Shown here one piece after another: positions 35,875-44,269 of a stretch of 64,000 nt of DNA. The DNA lies in contig NZ_JBHLZU010000018.1 in assembly GCF_042429765.1 (NCBI RefSeq), forward strand, positions 434,001-498,000, in the 5' to 3' direction. Position 1 is the stretch's first letter. Every line of letters starts with the position of its first letter. Under the pieces are notes generated by a model. It did not search any database. It was not told where the DNA came from and worked only from the letters and a program-made list of their open reading frames with translations. Both the position numbers and the translations under genes were made by a program. This DNA comes from Allokutzneria oryzae (GTDB lineage Bacteria; Actinomycetota; Actinomycetes; Mycobacteriales; Pseudonocardiaceae).

Positions 35875-37692
35875 CTATTTGCCGCGTCGGCGCGCGGCCC
35901 AGCCGGGGCGGGCGACCGGAGCCATCTCGGGGGTCCGTCCGGTGGACGCCTGTTCGCCGAAGCGCTGCACGTCGCGGTCCTTGGTGAAGCCGAGCCGGTC
36001 GGGCGCGTGCATCCGCAGCATCACCTGCGAGACGTCCTTGGGAACGCTCTTCGGCGTCAGCTTGCTGAAGAACCACATCGCCAGGAACGACACCGGCACG
36101 GTGATCATCCCGGGCTGCGCGACGAGCGAGTTGACCCACCCGCTGGTGGACGTGGTGAGCAGGGTGTACGCGGTCGCGGCCATCACCAGGCCGCCGCCGG
36201 TGAGGATGCCCATGGCCGCGCCGAACGGGGTCAGCCCCCGGTACCAGATGCCCAGGATCAGCAGCGGGCAGAAGGTGGACGCGGCGAGGCAGAGCGCGAG
36301 CCCGACGGCCTGGGCGGCGCCGAGGTTGGGGAACAGCAGCGCGCAGAAGATCGGCACCGCCGAGGAGAACAGGGTCGCCAGCCGGAAGTCCTTGACCCTG
36401 CCGGGGAGAACGTCGGTCGACAGCACTCCGGCGACGCTGACCAGCAGGCCGGAGGAGGTGGACAGGAACGCGGCGAAGGCCCCTGCCGCGGTCAGCGCGG
36501 CGAGCAGCTGCCCGAACCAGTTGTCCAGCATGGCCGTGGGCAGCAGCAGCACCGCGGCGTTGTCCTGGCCGGTCACGAGCAGCTCCGGCACGTACAGCCG
36601 GGACAGCCCCGCGAAGATCAGCGTGAACAGGTAGAAGCCGCCGACCAGCACCAGCACGTACAGCGTCGTCGTGCGGGCCGACGAGCCGTCCGGGTTGGTG
36701 TAGAAGCGGACGAGCACGTGCGGCAGGCCCATCGTGCCGAAGAAGGTCGCGAACATCAGCGACCAGATCTCCAGCACCGACGGCCAGCCGCCGGACATCG
36801 GCCGGAGCCAGCTGGCGTTGTCCGCCGCGGCCGTGGTGACCGTGGGCACCGGGGCCCCCGCGGGGAAGAGCAGCTCGGTCTTCTCACCGACCGACCTGGT
36901 GGTGCCCGCCGCCCAGTGCACGGCGCCGTCGACGGGCGCGTTGTCGATCACGCCCTTCGCCCGCAGCACCACGGTCTGGGTGACCTGGAGCCGGACCGGG
37001 GTCTTCACCTCGACCCTGGTCTCCTTGACGAAGGCGGGCGGCAGCGGTTCGGACAGCGAGCGGTACTCGGTGCGGCTGTCCTGGAGGAAGACGAAGAACA
37101 GCAGGAACGCGGGGAACGCGATCGCGAACAGCTTCAGGTAGTACTGGAACGCCTGGACCAGGGTGATCGAGCGCATGCCGCCGCCGACCACGTTGATCGT
37201 GACGGTGACCGCGACCGCGAGCGCGCCCATCCAGGCGGGCACCCCGGTGAAGGTGGACAGGGTCAGCCCGGCGCTCTGGAACTGAGGCACCAGGTACCAC
37301 CAGCCGAGCAGCACGACCACCGCGGTGCACAGCCTGCGCAGCGCGACGGAGCCGAGGCGGGCCTCGGCGAAGTCCGGCACGGTGTAGGCGCCGGACCGGC
37401 GCAGCGGGGCCGCGACGAACAGCAGCAGCGCCAGGTAGCCGCCCGCGTAGCCGAAGGGGTACCAGAGGCCGGTCGCGCCCTTGGTGAACACGAGCCCGGC
37501 GACGCCGAGGAACGAGGCGGCGGAGAGGTACTCGCCCGCGATGGCCGCGGCGTTGGCGTGCGGCCGGATCGCCCGCGACGCGACCAGGAAGTCGGGGGTG
37601 GTGCGGGAGCGTCGGCCGCCGTAGATCCCGACGCCGATGGTGAGCAGCACGGCGAGGATGACACCGCCGAGCGCCCAGTCGTTCTCCACCAT
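35875..37692 (-). CDS. Second sodium/solute symporter, with enlarged loop
   Basis: 605 residues. Core SSS motifs: IAGEYLSAASFLGVAG, PDFAEARLGSVALRR, GGGMRSITLVQAFQYYLK, TMGLPHVLVRFYTNPDG, LLVSVAGVLSTDVLPGRVKD. Between helices (about 230-300) is an external insertion of about 75 residues (RTEYRSLSEPLPPAFVKETR onward) absent from the symporter at 33739. It follows the two-span protein at 37712 by 19 bases and lies in one operon with the LytTR regulator. ATG 37692 gives a start directly before helix 1 (MVENDWALGGVILAVLL). Likely substrates are small monocarboxylates. Confidence 0.9.
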   Translation of the reverse strand: MVENDWALGGVILAVLLTIGVGIYGGRRSRTTPDFLVASRAIRPHANAAAIAGEYLSAASFLGVAGLVFTKGATGLWYPFGYAGGYLALLLFVAAPLRRSGAYTVPDFAEARLGSVALRRLCTAVVVLLGWWYLVPQFQSAGLTLSTFTGVPAWMGALAVAVTVTINVVGGGMRSITLVQAFQYYLKLFAIAFPAFLLFFVFLQDSRTEYRSLSEPLPPAFVKETRVEVKTPVRLQVTQTVVLRAKGVIDNAPVDGAVHWAAGTTRSVGEKTELLFPAGAPVPTVTTAAADNASWLRPMSGGWPSVLEIWSLMFATFFGTMGLPHVLVRFYTNPDGSSARTTTLYVLVLVGGFYLFTLIFAGLSRLYVPELLVTGQDNAAVLLLPTAMLDNWFGQLLAALTAAGAFAAFLSTSSGLLVSVAGVLSTDVLPGRVKDFRLATLFSSAVPIFCALLFPNLGAAQAVGLALCLAASTFCPLLILGIWYRGLTPFGAAMGILTGGGLVMAATAYTLLTTSTSGWVNSLVAQPGMITVPVSFLAMWFFSKLTPKSVPKDVSQVMLRMHAPDRLGFTKDRDVQRFGEQASTGRTPEMAPVARPGWAARRRGK

Positions 37693-37711
37693 CGCGTCCC
37701 CGCCCGGCCCC

Positions 37712-38197
37712 TCAGTCCTCGACCATGCCGGTGTACTGGTCGGCGAACTTGGCCTCGTTGCGCTCGACAACGCGGTTGTAGAGCGCGCCGACGCTGACCA
37801 TGAACGGGTACGCCAGGCCGCCGACGAGCAGCCACGGCAGCCGGACGCCGAAGACCATCAGGTCCGCGGCCTCCGGCACGAGCACGAACAGCACGGGCAG
37901 CCCCGCGTAGAGCGCCGCGACCACCAGCGCCAGCCCGACCGCGACCTTGAGCTGCCTGCGGACCAGCTCCCTGACCACGTTCTCGGCGATGCCGGTGTCC
38001 TGGCCCTCCAACTGGGCCATCGGCCGCAGGATGCGCCGCGCGCCGCGCCGCTCCGCGAGGACGACCTTCACCCTGCGCTTGCCGCGCAGGGGGTAGGTCG
38101 ACTCATCACCGCCGCCGTGGGCGGAGCCGTTGCGTGTGTGTCCCTGACCGCCAGGCACTTCCCCGTCACGGGGGTCCTGGCCGTTCAGGAAGCTCAC
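37712..38197 (-). CDS. Two-span membrane protein between LytTR regulator and symporter
   Basis: 161 residues from GTG 38197 (GTGA overlap with the regulator stop). A polar N-terminal 75 residues precede two helices (VAVGLALVVAALYAGLPVLF and LPWLLVGGLAYPFMVSVGAL) and an amphipathic end (NRVVERNEAKFADQYTGMVED). The topology, position and size mirror DUF485, of which this may be a distant form, so it is probably the small partner of the symporter at 35875. Confidence 0.7.
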   Translation of the reverse strand: MSFLNGQDPRDGEVPGGQGHTRNGSAHGGGDESTYPLRGKRRVKVVLAERRGARRILRPMAQLEGQDTGIAENVVRELVRRQLKVAVGLALVVAALYAGLPVLFVLVPEAADLMVFGVRLPWLLVGGLAYPFMVSVGALYNRVVERNEAKFADQYTGMVED

Positions 38198-39030
38198 CGC
38201 TGGCCCCAGTTGTTCTTGGGTGCGCGGACCAGCCGGTCCTTGAGCTCTCTGGTGTGCCTGCGACTGACCGGCAGCTCGACGGCGTTCGCCTCGTTGCCCA
38301 GCCGCACGGTGTACCCGGACGAGACCATCTTCAGCTCGGTGATCAGCGGCAGCGCGACCAGGTAGGAGCGGTGGATGCGGACGAACCCGGCGTCGGCCCA
38401 CTTCTCCTCGAGCTGGGCGAGCGGGATGCGCACCAGGTGGCTGCCGTCGGAGGTGTGCAGGCGCGCGTAGTCGCCCTGCGCCTCCACCCAGCGCACGGCG
38501 GAGCGCGGGATCAGCTTGGTGGTGCCCGCGAGCTCGACCGGGATGACCTCGTCCTCGGCGGGCTCGGCCACGGCGGCCGCGGCGGCGGTCTCCAGCTGGG
38601 TGGTCAGCTGGGTGCGCTCGACCAGGCCGAGCACCCGCTCGATCCGGTCCTCGCGCGGCGGTTTGACGATGTAGTCCAGCGCGCCGAGCTCGTAGGCGCC
38701 CAGCGCGTACTCCTCGAAACCGGTGATGAACACCAGCGCGGGGGCGGGCTGGACGCCCACCATCAGCCGGGCCAGCTCCATACCGGACAGGCCGGGCATC
38801 TGGATGTCGGCGAAGACCGCGTCCACGGGGGCGATCCCGTTGCGCAACCGGTGGTGCACCTCGGGGTCGGCGCCGCGCAGGATGCTCAGCGCCTCGGTGG
38901 CGTCGCCGGCCAACAGCACCCGCCGCACCCGCGGATTGGAGTCCAGCAGGTACCCGATTTCGTCCAGGTTGTTGGGCTCATCGTCGATGGCCAAGACGAT
39001 GAGTCCCGCTGGCTTGCCGTTCGTACTCAC
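38194..39030 (-). CDS. LytTR-family response regulator
   Basis: 278 residues. The receiver domain has the acidic pair in AIDDEPNN, phosphoacceptor Asp in AVFADIQMPGLSG, Thr in FITGFEEYA and Lys in DYIVKPPRED. The C-terminal LytTR DNA-binding domain (about 175-275) has VRWVEAQGDYARLHT, FVRIHRSYLVAL and LPVSRRHTRELKDRL. Its sensor is most likely the LytS-like kinase at 40132, with an S49 peptidase gene between them. Start GTG 39030; no strong ribosome site. The operon goes on into the two-span protein and symporter, which are the probable targets. Confidence 0.93.
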   Translation of the reverse strand: MSTNGKPAGLIVLAIDDEPNNLDEIGYLLDSNPRVRRVLLAGDATEALSILRGADPEVHHRLRNGIAPVDAVFADIQMPGLSGMELARLMVGVQPAPALVFITGFEEYALGAYELGALDYIVKPPREDRIERVLGLVERTQLTTQLETAAAAAVAEPAEDEVIPVELAGTTKLIPRSAVRWVEAQGDYARLHTSDGSHLVRIPLAQLEEKWADAGFVRIHRSYLVALPLITELKMVSSGYTVRLGNEANAVELPVSRRHTRELKDRLVRAPKNNWGQR

Positions 39031-39176
39031 AGTGACGCCATATCCTGCCGATCGCCCAGGCCCGCTGTCCACGACCAGTGTCGGGTCAACAGGGTGACAG
39101 ATCGCCCATCAGGGCTCACCACACGGTCACCTAACACGCCCAACACCTTTCACCGTGCCGGGGTCGCCGGGAAAAG

Positions 39177-39188
39177 GAGAGCGCTCTC
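39177..39188. promoter_or_regulatory. Palindrome gagagcgctctc
   Basis: Perfect 12-base palindrome in the 189-base gap between the S49 gene and the LytTR gene; could be an operator of the LytTR-symporter operon. Only its symmetry and place support it. Confidence 0.3.
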
Positions 39189-39219
39189 TTTCACCGATAT
39201 GGGTACGAATTGGCGGTGT

Positions 39220-40092
39220 TCAGAGACCCAGGCGTGACCACAGGGCCCGGTGCTCGACCGCCTCGACGGCGGCGAGGACCTTGTCGGCGGGGGTGCCGAG
39301 CAGCGAGGTGGCCGCGCCGAGACCCAGCTTGGCCAGCAACGGCTTCTTCGGCTCGGTCACCGCGATCTCCGCGCCCTTCCAGCGCCTGGTCACCACCTCG
39401 CGCAGCGTGCCGACGCCGTCGACGAGGCCGAGCTCCGCGGCCTTCGTTCCCAGCCACACCTCGCCGGTGAACAGGTCCTCGTCGGCCGCGCGCAGCTTGT
39501 CCCCGCGCCGCTGCTTCACCCAGTCCACGAACTGCGTGTGCAGCTGGTCGAGAATGCCGCGCATCCACTCGACGTCCTCGGGCTTCTCCGGGCTGAACGG
39601 GTCGAGCCTGGCCTTGTTGGTGCCCGCGGTGTGCAGCCGCCGCTGCACCCCGAACCGTTCGAGCACGCGGTCGAGGCCGAAGCCGGAGTTGATCACGCCG
39701 ATGGAGCCGACCATCGAGGTGCCGTGCGCGTAGATCTCGTCGGCGGCGCAGGCCAGCCAGTAGCCACCGGAGGCCGCCGCGTCCTCGCAGAACGCCAGCA
39801 CCGGCACCTTCTTGGCGGCGGCCAGCTCGCGGATGCGGGAGCCGATCAGCGCCGACTGGGTCGGCGACCCGCCGGGCGAGTTGATCAGCAGCGCGACCGC
39901 GACCAGCCGGTCGTGCTCGAACGCCTTGGTCAGCGCGGACTCCAGGCTCTGCAGGTTGAGCGCGCCCCTGCCGACCGGCGACGGGTTGGGAGTGATCACC
40001 CCGTGCAGGCGGACGACGGCGACGACGGGCGCGCGCTCGCCCTGGCTGCCGAGCAGGGGCAGACGGGCGGCCAGCTTCTCGGTCACGCTCAT
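39220..40092 (-). CDS. S49-family serine peptidase (SppA/SohB-like)
   Basis: 290 residues, without a clear membrane anchor. INSPGGSPTQSALIGSRI and the nucleophile region CEDAAASGGYWLACAADEI (Ser about 108) are signature segments; THe MVGSIGVIN strand and the Lys in GTNKARLDPFSPE complete the Ser/Lys dyad seen in SppA-type signal peptide peptidases. It sits between a LytS-like kinase and its regulator, 39 bases from the kinase stop. Whether it has any part in that signalling is not known. Confidence 0.88.
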   Translation of the reverse strand: MSVTEKLAARLPLLGSQGERAPVVAVVRLHGVITPNPSPVGRGALNLQSLESALTKAFEHDRLVAVALLINSPGGSPTQSALIGSRIRELAAAKKVPVLAFCEDAAASGGYWLACAADEIYAHGTSMVGSIGVINSGFGLDRVLERFGVQRRLHTAGTNKARLDPFSPEKPEDVEWMRGILDQLHTQFVDWVKQRRGDKLRAADEDLFTGEVWLGTKAAELGLVDGVGTLREVVTRRWKGAEIAVTEPKKPLLAKLGLGAATSLLGTPADKVLAAVEAVEHRALWSRLGL

Positions 40093-40131
40093 GCGTCCGA
40101 CCCTACGAGACCGCGGAGGTCCGCGCCTTGA

Positions 40132-41343
40132 TCACCCGACCGGAGCCGGTGGCGGCGCGTGCACGCCGACGGCGAACTTCGGCACGCGCAGCACGACCTT
40201 CGTGCCCGCGTTGAGGTTGGTCTCCACGACCAGTCCGTAGTCGTTGCCGAACGCCCGCCGCAGCCGGTCGTCGACGTTGCCGAGCCCCACGTGCGCGCCG
40301 GTCATGTGTGCGTTGTCGGTGGCCTCGCGCAGCCGCTGCGGGTCCATGCCGACACCGTCGTCCTCGACGCTGATCACGGCCTCGGCGCCGTCGTCGATCG
40401 CGGCGACGGTGACCGTGCCGCCGCCGGGCTTGCTGGCCAGACCGTGCCGCACCGCGTTCTCCACCAGCGGTTGCAGCGTCAGGAACGGCACGACGACCGG
40501 CAGCACCTCGGGCGCGATCTGGAGCTTCACGTTGAGGCGGTCGTTGCCGTAGCGGGCGCGCTCCAGCGTCAGGTAGCGGTCGATGTTGCGCAGCTCGTCG
40601 GCCAGCGTCACGTAGGGCCCGGCGTTGCGGAAGGAGTAGCGGGTGAACTCCGCGAACTCCTGCAACAGGTCGCTGGCCTGCGAGGGGTCGGTGCGCACCA
40701 GCGAGGAGATCGTGGTCAGCGCGTTGTAGATGAAGTGCGGCGAGATCTGCGCCCGCAGCGCGCGGACCTCGGCGATGGCCAGCCGTTCCCGCGACTCCTG
40801 CAGCTCGGACAGCTCCAGCTGGGTGACGACGTAGCGCGCGCCCTCCTCGGCGGCCCTCAGCAGGCGCTTCCCGCCGATCCCCGCGACGACGACCATCGCG
40901 CCGACGATGGAGCCGTCCACCTCCAGCGGGTAGGCGACCGCGTGCCGCATCGGGCACTTGTTGATCTCGCAGTCCATGGTGCCGTGGTTGGCGAGCGCGG
41001 GCTTCCGGTCGTTGACCGCGACGGCGACGATGTCGCGCAGGTCCTCGAAGTGGTAGTTCGCCTCGCCCGCCCAGGACAGCGGCTCGCCGTCGGGGTCGAC
41101 GAGGGCGACCGCGACGCAGGCGAGCAGCTCGCGCAGGTGCGGCGTCGCCTGGTCGGCGGAACGCACCGACAGCCCCTCGCGCAACGCGGGCGCGGCCTGG
41201 GTGACCCGGTGCAACGCGGTCAGCGTGGCGTCCTCGACGGATGTGCTGACCCGCCTGGCGCGGCAGAGCATGACGAAGAGCGCGAGCACGGCTATGCCCG
41301 CGATACTCCCCATGATTGCTCTGTCGGTGAGCAGCTCACTCAC
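40132..41343 (-). CDS. LytS-like sensor histidine kinase with GAF domain
   Basis: 403 residues. One N-terminal helix (about 10-28) replaces the five-helix sensor of classical LytS. A GAF domain follows (about 50-190) with a Cys pair in DCEINKCPMRHAV, conserved in LytS/YpdA/BtsS-type kinases. The His_kinase domain has ALRAQISPHFIYNALTTISS with the phosphoacceptor His about 227, and HATPase motifs LQPLVENAVRHGL and DDGVGMD. BtsS and YpdA sense pyruvate in enterobacteria. The gene is divergent from lutABC. GTG 41343 is chosen; the ribosome site is weak. Confidence 0.9.
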   Translation of the reverse strand: MSELLTDRAIMGSIAGIAVLALFVMLCRARRVSTSVEDATLTALHRVTQAAPALREGLSVRSADQATPHLRELLACVAVALVDPDGEPLSWAGEANYHFEDLRDIVAVAVNDRKPALANHGTMDCEINKCPMRHAVAYPLEVDGSIVGAMVVVAGIGGKRLLRAAEEGARYVVTQLELSELQESRERLAIAEVRALRAQISPHFIYNALTTISSLVRTDPSQASDLLQEFAEFTRYSFRNAGPYVTLADELRNIDRYLTLERARYGNDRLNVKLQIAPEVLPVVVPFLTLQPLVENAVRHGLASKPGGGTVTVAAIDDGAEAVISVEDDGVGMDPQRLREATDNAHMTGAHVGLGNVDDRLRRAFGNDYGLVVETNLNAGTKVVLRVPKFAVGVHAPPPAPVG

Positions 41344-41487
41344 TCGCCCATGCTCCGCTGTGACCGGCCCGTAAGGCAACTGTCCTGATGCACCGAAACC
41401 GCGCCGAATGGATGAACCCGGTGTGCACAGGGTGTACTCAACGCTTGCGGTTGAACATTACGGTATCGCCGGGGGAGGGTGTTCGGC

Positions 41488-42240
41488 GTGCGAACTCTCG
41501 ATGGAGCAACCGTTCGAGTCGCGCTCTTCGCGACCTGCCTCGCCGACACGCTTTTCCCGGAAACGGCCAAGGCGACCGTGCGGCTGCTTGAACGGCTGGG
41601 CTGCGTCGTGGACTTCCCCGAAGCCCAGACGTGTTGCGGCCAGATGCACTTCAACACCGGCTACCGGGACCAGGCGCGGCCACTTGCGGACAGTTACGCG
41701 CGGGTCTTCGCCGACTACGACGCCGTCGTCGTACCCTCCGGTTCATGCACGGGAATGGTTCGCGAGGTCCATCCGGACCTGACGGGGGTGTCGGACTCCC
41801 CCGCCGTCGCGCGGACCTACGAACTCTCCGAGTTCCTCGTCGACGTGCTTGAGGTGACCGATGTGGGCGCGTACTTCCCGCACCGCGTGACCTACCACCC
41901 AACGTGCCATTCGCTGCGCATGCTCGGGGTCGGTGAGAAACCGTTGAGCCTGCTGCGAAGCGTGCGCGGGCTCGATCTGGTCGAGCTGCCCGATGCGGAT
42001 TCCTGCTGCGGTTTCGGCGGCACGTTCGCGATGAAGAACGCCGAGACGTCCACGGCGATGCTCGGCGACAAGATGAGCTGCGTGCTCACCACGCGGGCAG
42101 AGGTGCTGACAGCGGGCGACAGCTCGTGCCTGATGCACATCGGCGGCGGGCTCTCCCGGCTGCGCACCGGTGTCCGTCCGGTGCACCTGGCCGAGATCCT
42201 GGCCAGTACGGAGGAGGACCCGTGGCGCGCAACCCCGTGA
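41488..42240 (+). CDS. lutA: L-lactate utilization protein LutA (Fe-S, CCG domains)
   Basis: 250 residues. Two CCG cysteine-rich motifs, TCCGQMHFNTGY and SCCGFGGTFA, plus SGSCTGMV and HPTCHSLR, are the ligand sets for Fe-S clusters in LutA/LldE. Together with LutB and LutC it oxidises L-lactate to pyruvate. GTG 41488 is chosen because GGAGG lies nine bases upstream; the earlier GTG 41479 would abut the ribosome site. First gene of a three-gene operon, divergent from the LytS-like kinase. Confidence 0.93.
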   Translation: MRTLDGATVRVALFATCLADTLFPETAKATVRLLERLGCVVDFPEAQTCCGQMHFNTGYRDQARPLADSYARVFADYDAVVVPSGSCTGMVREVHPDLTGVSDSPAVARTYELSEFLVDVLEVTDVGAYFPHRVTYHPTCHSLRMLGVGEKPLSLLRSVRGLDLVELPDADSCCGFGGTFAMKNAETSTAMLGDKMSCVLTTRAEVLTAGDSSCLMHIGGGLSRLRTGVRPVHLAEILASTEEDPWRATP

Positions 42241-43652
42241 CGTGGCTCGGCACGCCGGCCTTCCCGGCGGCGGCCAAGCAGGCGCTGACCGACACCCAGC
42301 TGCGCCGCAACCTCCGCAAGGCCACGACGACGATCCGCGGCAAGCGCAGGCTCGCGGTGGAGGAACTGCCGGACTGGGAACACCTCCGCCGCGCCGGCGA
42401 GGCGGTCAAGAACGATGTTCTGTCCAATTTGGACACCTACCTGGAACGGCTTGAGGAGTCGGTCACCGCGCGCGGCGGCGTCGTGCACTGGGCCCGCGAC
42501 GCGGCCGAGGCCAACGAGATCGTGCTGCGGCTGACCCGCGCGGCCGGCGCGGACGAGGTCGTGAAGATCAAGTCCATGGCCACCGCGGAGATCGGCCTCA
42601 ACGAGGCGCTGGAGGCCGGTGGGGTCACGGCGGTCGAGACCGACCTCGCCGAGCTGATCGTCCAGCTCGGCAAGGACCGCCCGTCGCACATCCTGGTCCC
42701 GGCGATCCACCGGAACCGTTCGGAGATCAAGGAGATCTTCCGCCGCGAGATGCCCGGCGCCCCGGACACGCTCTCCGACGAGCCCCGCGAGCTCGCCGAG
42801 GCCGCACGCGCGCACCTGCGCCGCAAGTTCCTCACCGCCAAGGTCGCGGTGTCCGGCGCGAACTTCGCCGTCGCCGACACGGGCTCGGTCGTCGTGGTGG
42901 AGTCCGAGGGCAACGGACGCATGTGCCTGACCCTGCCGAAGACGCTGATCACCGTGATGGGCATCGAGAAGCTCGTCCCGACCTGGCGCGACCTGGAGGT
43001 CTTCCTCCAGCTGCTGCCGCGGTCATCGACGGCGGAGCGGATGAACCCGTACACCTCGGTGTGGACCGGTGTGACGCCCGGCGACGGCCCGCAGGAGTTC
43101 CACCTGATCCTGCTGGACAACGGCCGCACGGCGACGCTGGCGGACGAGGTCGGCCGCGCGGCGCTGCGCTGCATCAGGTGCTCGGCCTGCCTCAACGTCT
43201 GCCCGGTCTACGAGCGCACGGGCGGGCAGGCCTACGGCTCGGTCTACCCCGGTCCGATCGGGGCGATCCTCACCCCGCAGCTCATGGGCGACCTGCACGA
43301 CAAGCAGACCGCGTCGCTGCCGTTCGCGTCGTCGTTGTGCGGAGCCTGTTTCGACGCGTGCCCGGTCCGCATCGACATCCCGAAGATCCTGGTGCACCTG
43401 CGCGGCAAAGTGGTCTCGGCCAAGGGAAAGCGCAGCCCGGAGGCGGTCGCGATGTCGGCGCTGGCGTGGCTGATGCGCGACCCCAAGCGCTTCGCGGCCG
43501 CACAGCGCGCGAGCTCACTCGGCCGCTTCGTCGCGAAGGGCGGGCGCATCGGCAGACTCCCGTGGCCGGGCTCGAAGTGGACGGACTCCCGAGATCTTCC
43601 CGCTCCGCCCAAGGAGACCTTCCGCGAGTGGTGGAGGCGAACCCGTGGCTAG
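42222..43652 (+). CDS. lutB: L-lactate utilization protein LutB (Fe-S subunit)
   Basis: 476 residues. N-terminal LUD domain (about 50-300, KIKSMATAEIGLNEALEAGG, AVADTGSVVVVESEGNGR) and a ferredoxin-like domain with two [4Fe-4S] sets, CIRCSACLNVCPVY and CGACFDACPVRIDIP. It has the C-terminal tail common to LldF/LutB. GTG 42222 has GGAGGAG upstream and overlaps lutA by 19 bases. Confidence 0.95.
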   Translation: MARNPVTWLGTPAFPAAAKQALTDTQLRRNLRKATTTIRGKRRLAVEELPDWEHLRRAGEAVKNDVLSNLDTYLERLEESVTARGGVVHWARDAAEANEIVLRLTRAAGADEVVKIKSMATAEIGLNEALEAGGVTAVETDLAELIVQLGKDRPSHILVPAIHRNRSEIKEIFRREMPGAPDTLSDEPRELAEAARAHLRRKFLTAKVAVSGANFAVADTGSVVVVESEGNGRMCLTLPKTLITVMGIEKLVPTWRDLEVFLQLLPRSSTAERMNPYTSVWTGVTPGDGPQEFHLILLDNGRTATLADEVGRAALRCIRCSACLNVCPVYERTGGQAYGSVYPGPIGAILTPQLMGDLHDKQTASLPFASSLCGACFDACPVRIDIPKILVHLRGKVVSAKGKRSPEAVAMSALAWLMRDPKRFAAAQRASSLGRFVAKGGRIGRLPWPGSKWTDSRDLPAPPKETFREWWRRTRG

Positions 43653-44268
43653 TTCCGCTGCCAGAACCGAAGTGCTGCGTCGCATCCGGACGGCGCTGCG
43701 GGACAACCCGCGACCCGCGCCGGTCCCCCGCGACTACGACGTGTCCAGGGACCTCGGCGACCTGGTCGACGTCTTCGCGGAGCGCGTCGCCGACTACCGG
43801 GCGATCGTGCACCGGGTGCGCGGGGACCGGTTGACCGTGTGGATCGACGGCCTGCTCGAAGCGCGCGGCGCCCGGACCATGATCGCTCCGACGGACCTGC
43901 CGGAGGACTGGCTGAGCCCGGACGTGGAGTGGCAGCGGGACGCGCCGCCGTTGTCGATCGAGGCGATGGACTCCTGCGACGGCGTGCTGACCGCCTGCGC
44001 GGTGGGCATCGCGGAGACCGGCACGATCGTGCTCGACGCGGGCGTCGGACAGGGCAGGCGCGCGCTGACGCTGCTGCCGGACTACCACCTGTGCGTGGTC
44101 CGGGCGGAGCAGGTGGTCGGCACGGTGCCCGAGGCGCTGGCGCGGCTCGACCCGGTCCGTCCGCTGACGTTCATCAGCGGCCCGTCCGCGACCAGTGACA
44201 TCGAGCTGGACCGCGTCGAGGGCGTGCACGGGCCCCGCACCCTCGAAGTGGTCGTCGTCGAGGGCTGA
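43645..44268 (+). CDS. lutC: L-lactate utilization protein LutC
   Basis: 207 residues, a LUD-domain protein: GVLTACAVGIAETGTIVLDA, RRALTLLPDYHLCVV and FISGPSATSDIELDRVEGVHG are the family's conserved segments. Starts at GTG 43645, overlapping lutB by 8 bases. Completes the LutABC set; no lactate permease of the LldP type is nearby, so the SSS symporters at 33739-37692 may supply substrate. Confidence 0.95.
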   Translation: MASSAARTEVLRRIRTALRDNPRPAPVPRDYDVSRDLGDLVDVFAERVADYRAIVHRVRGDRLTVWIDGLLEARGARTMIAPTDLPEDWLSPDVEWQRDAPPLSIEAMDSCDGVLTACAVGIAETGTIVLDAGVGQGRRALTLLPDYHLCVVRAEQVVGTVPEALARLDPVRPLTFISGPSATSDIELDRVEGVHGPRTLEVVVVEG

Positions 44269-44269
44269 G

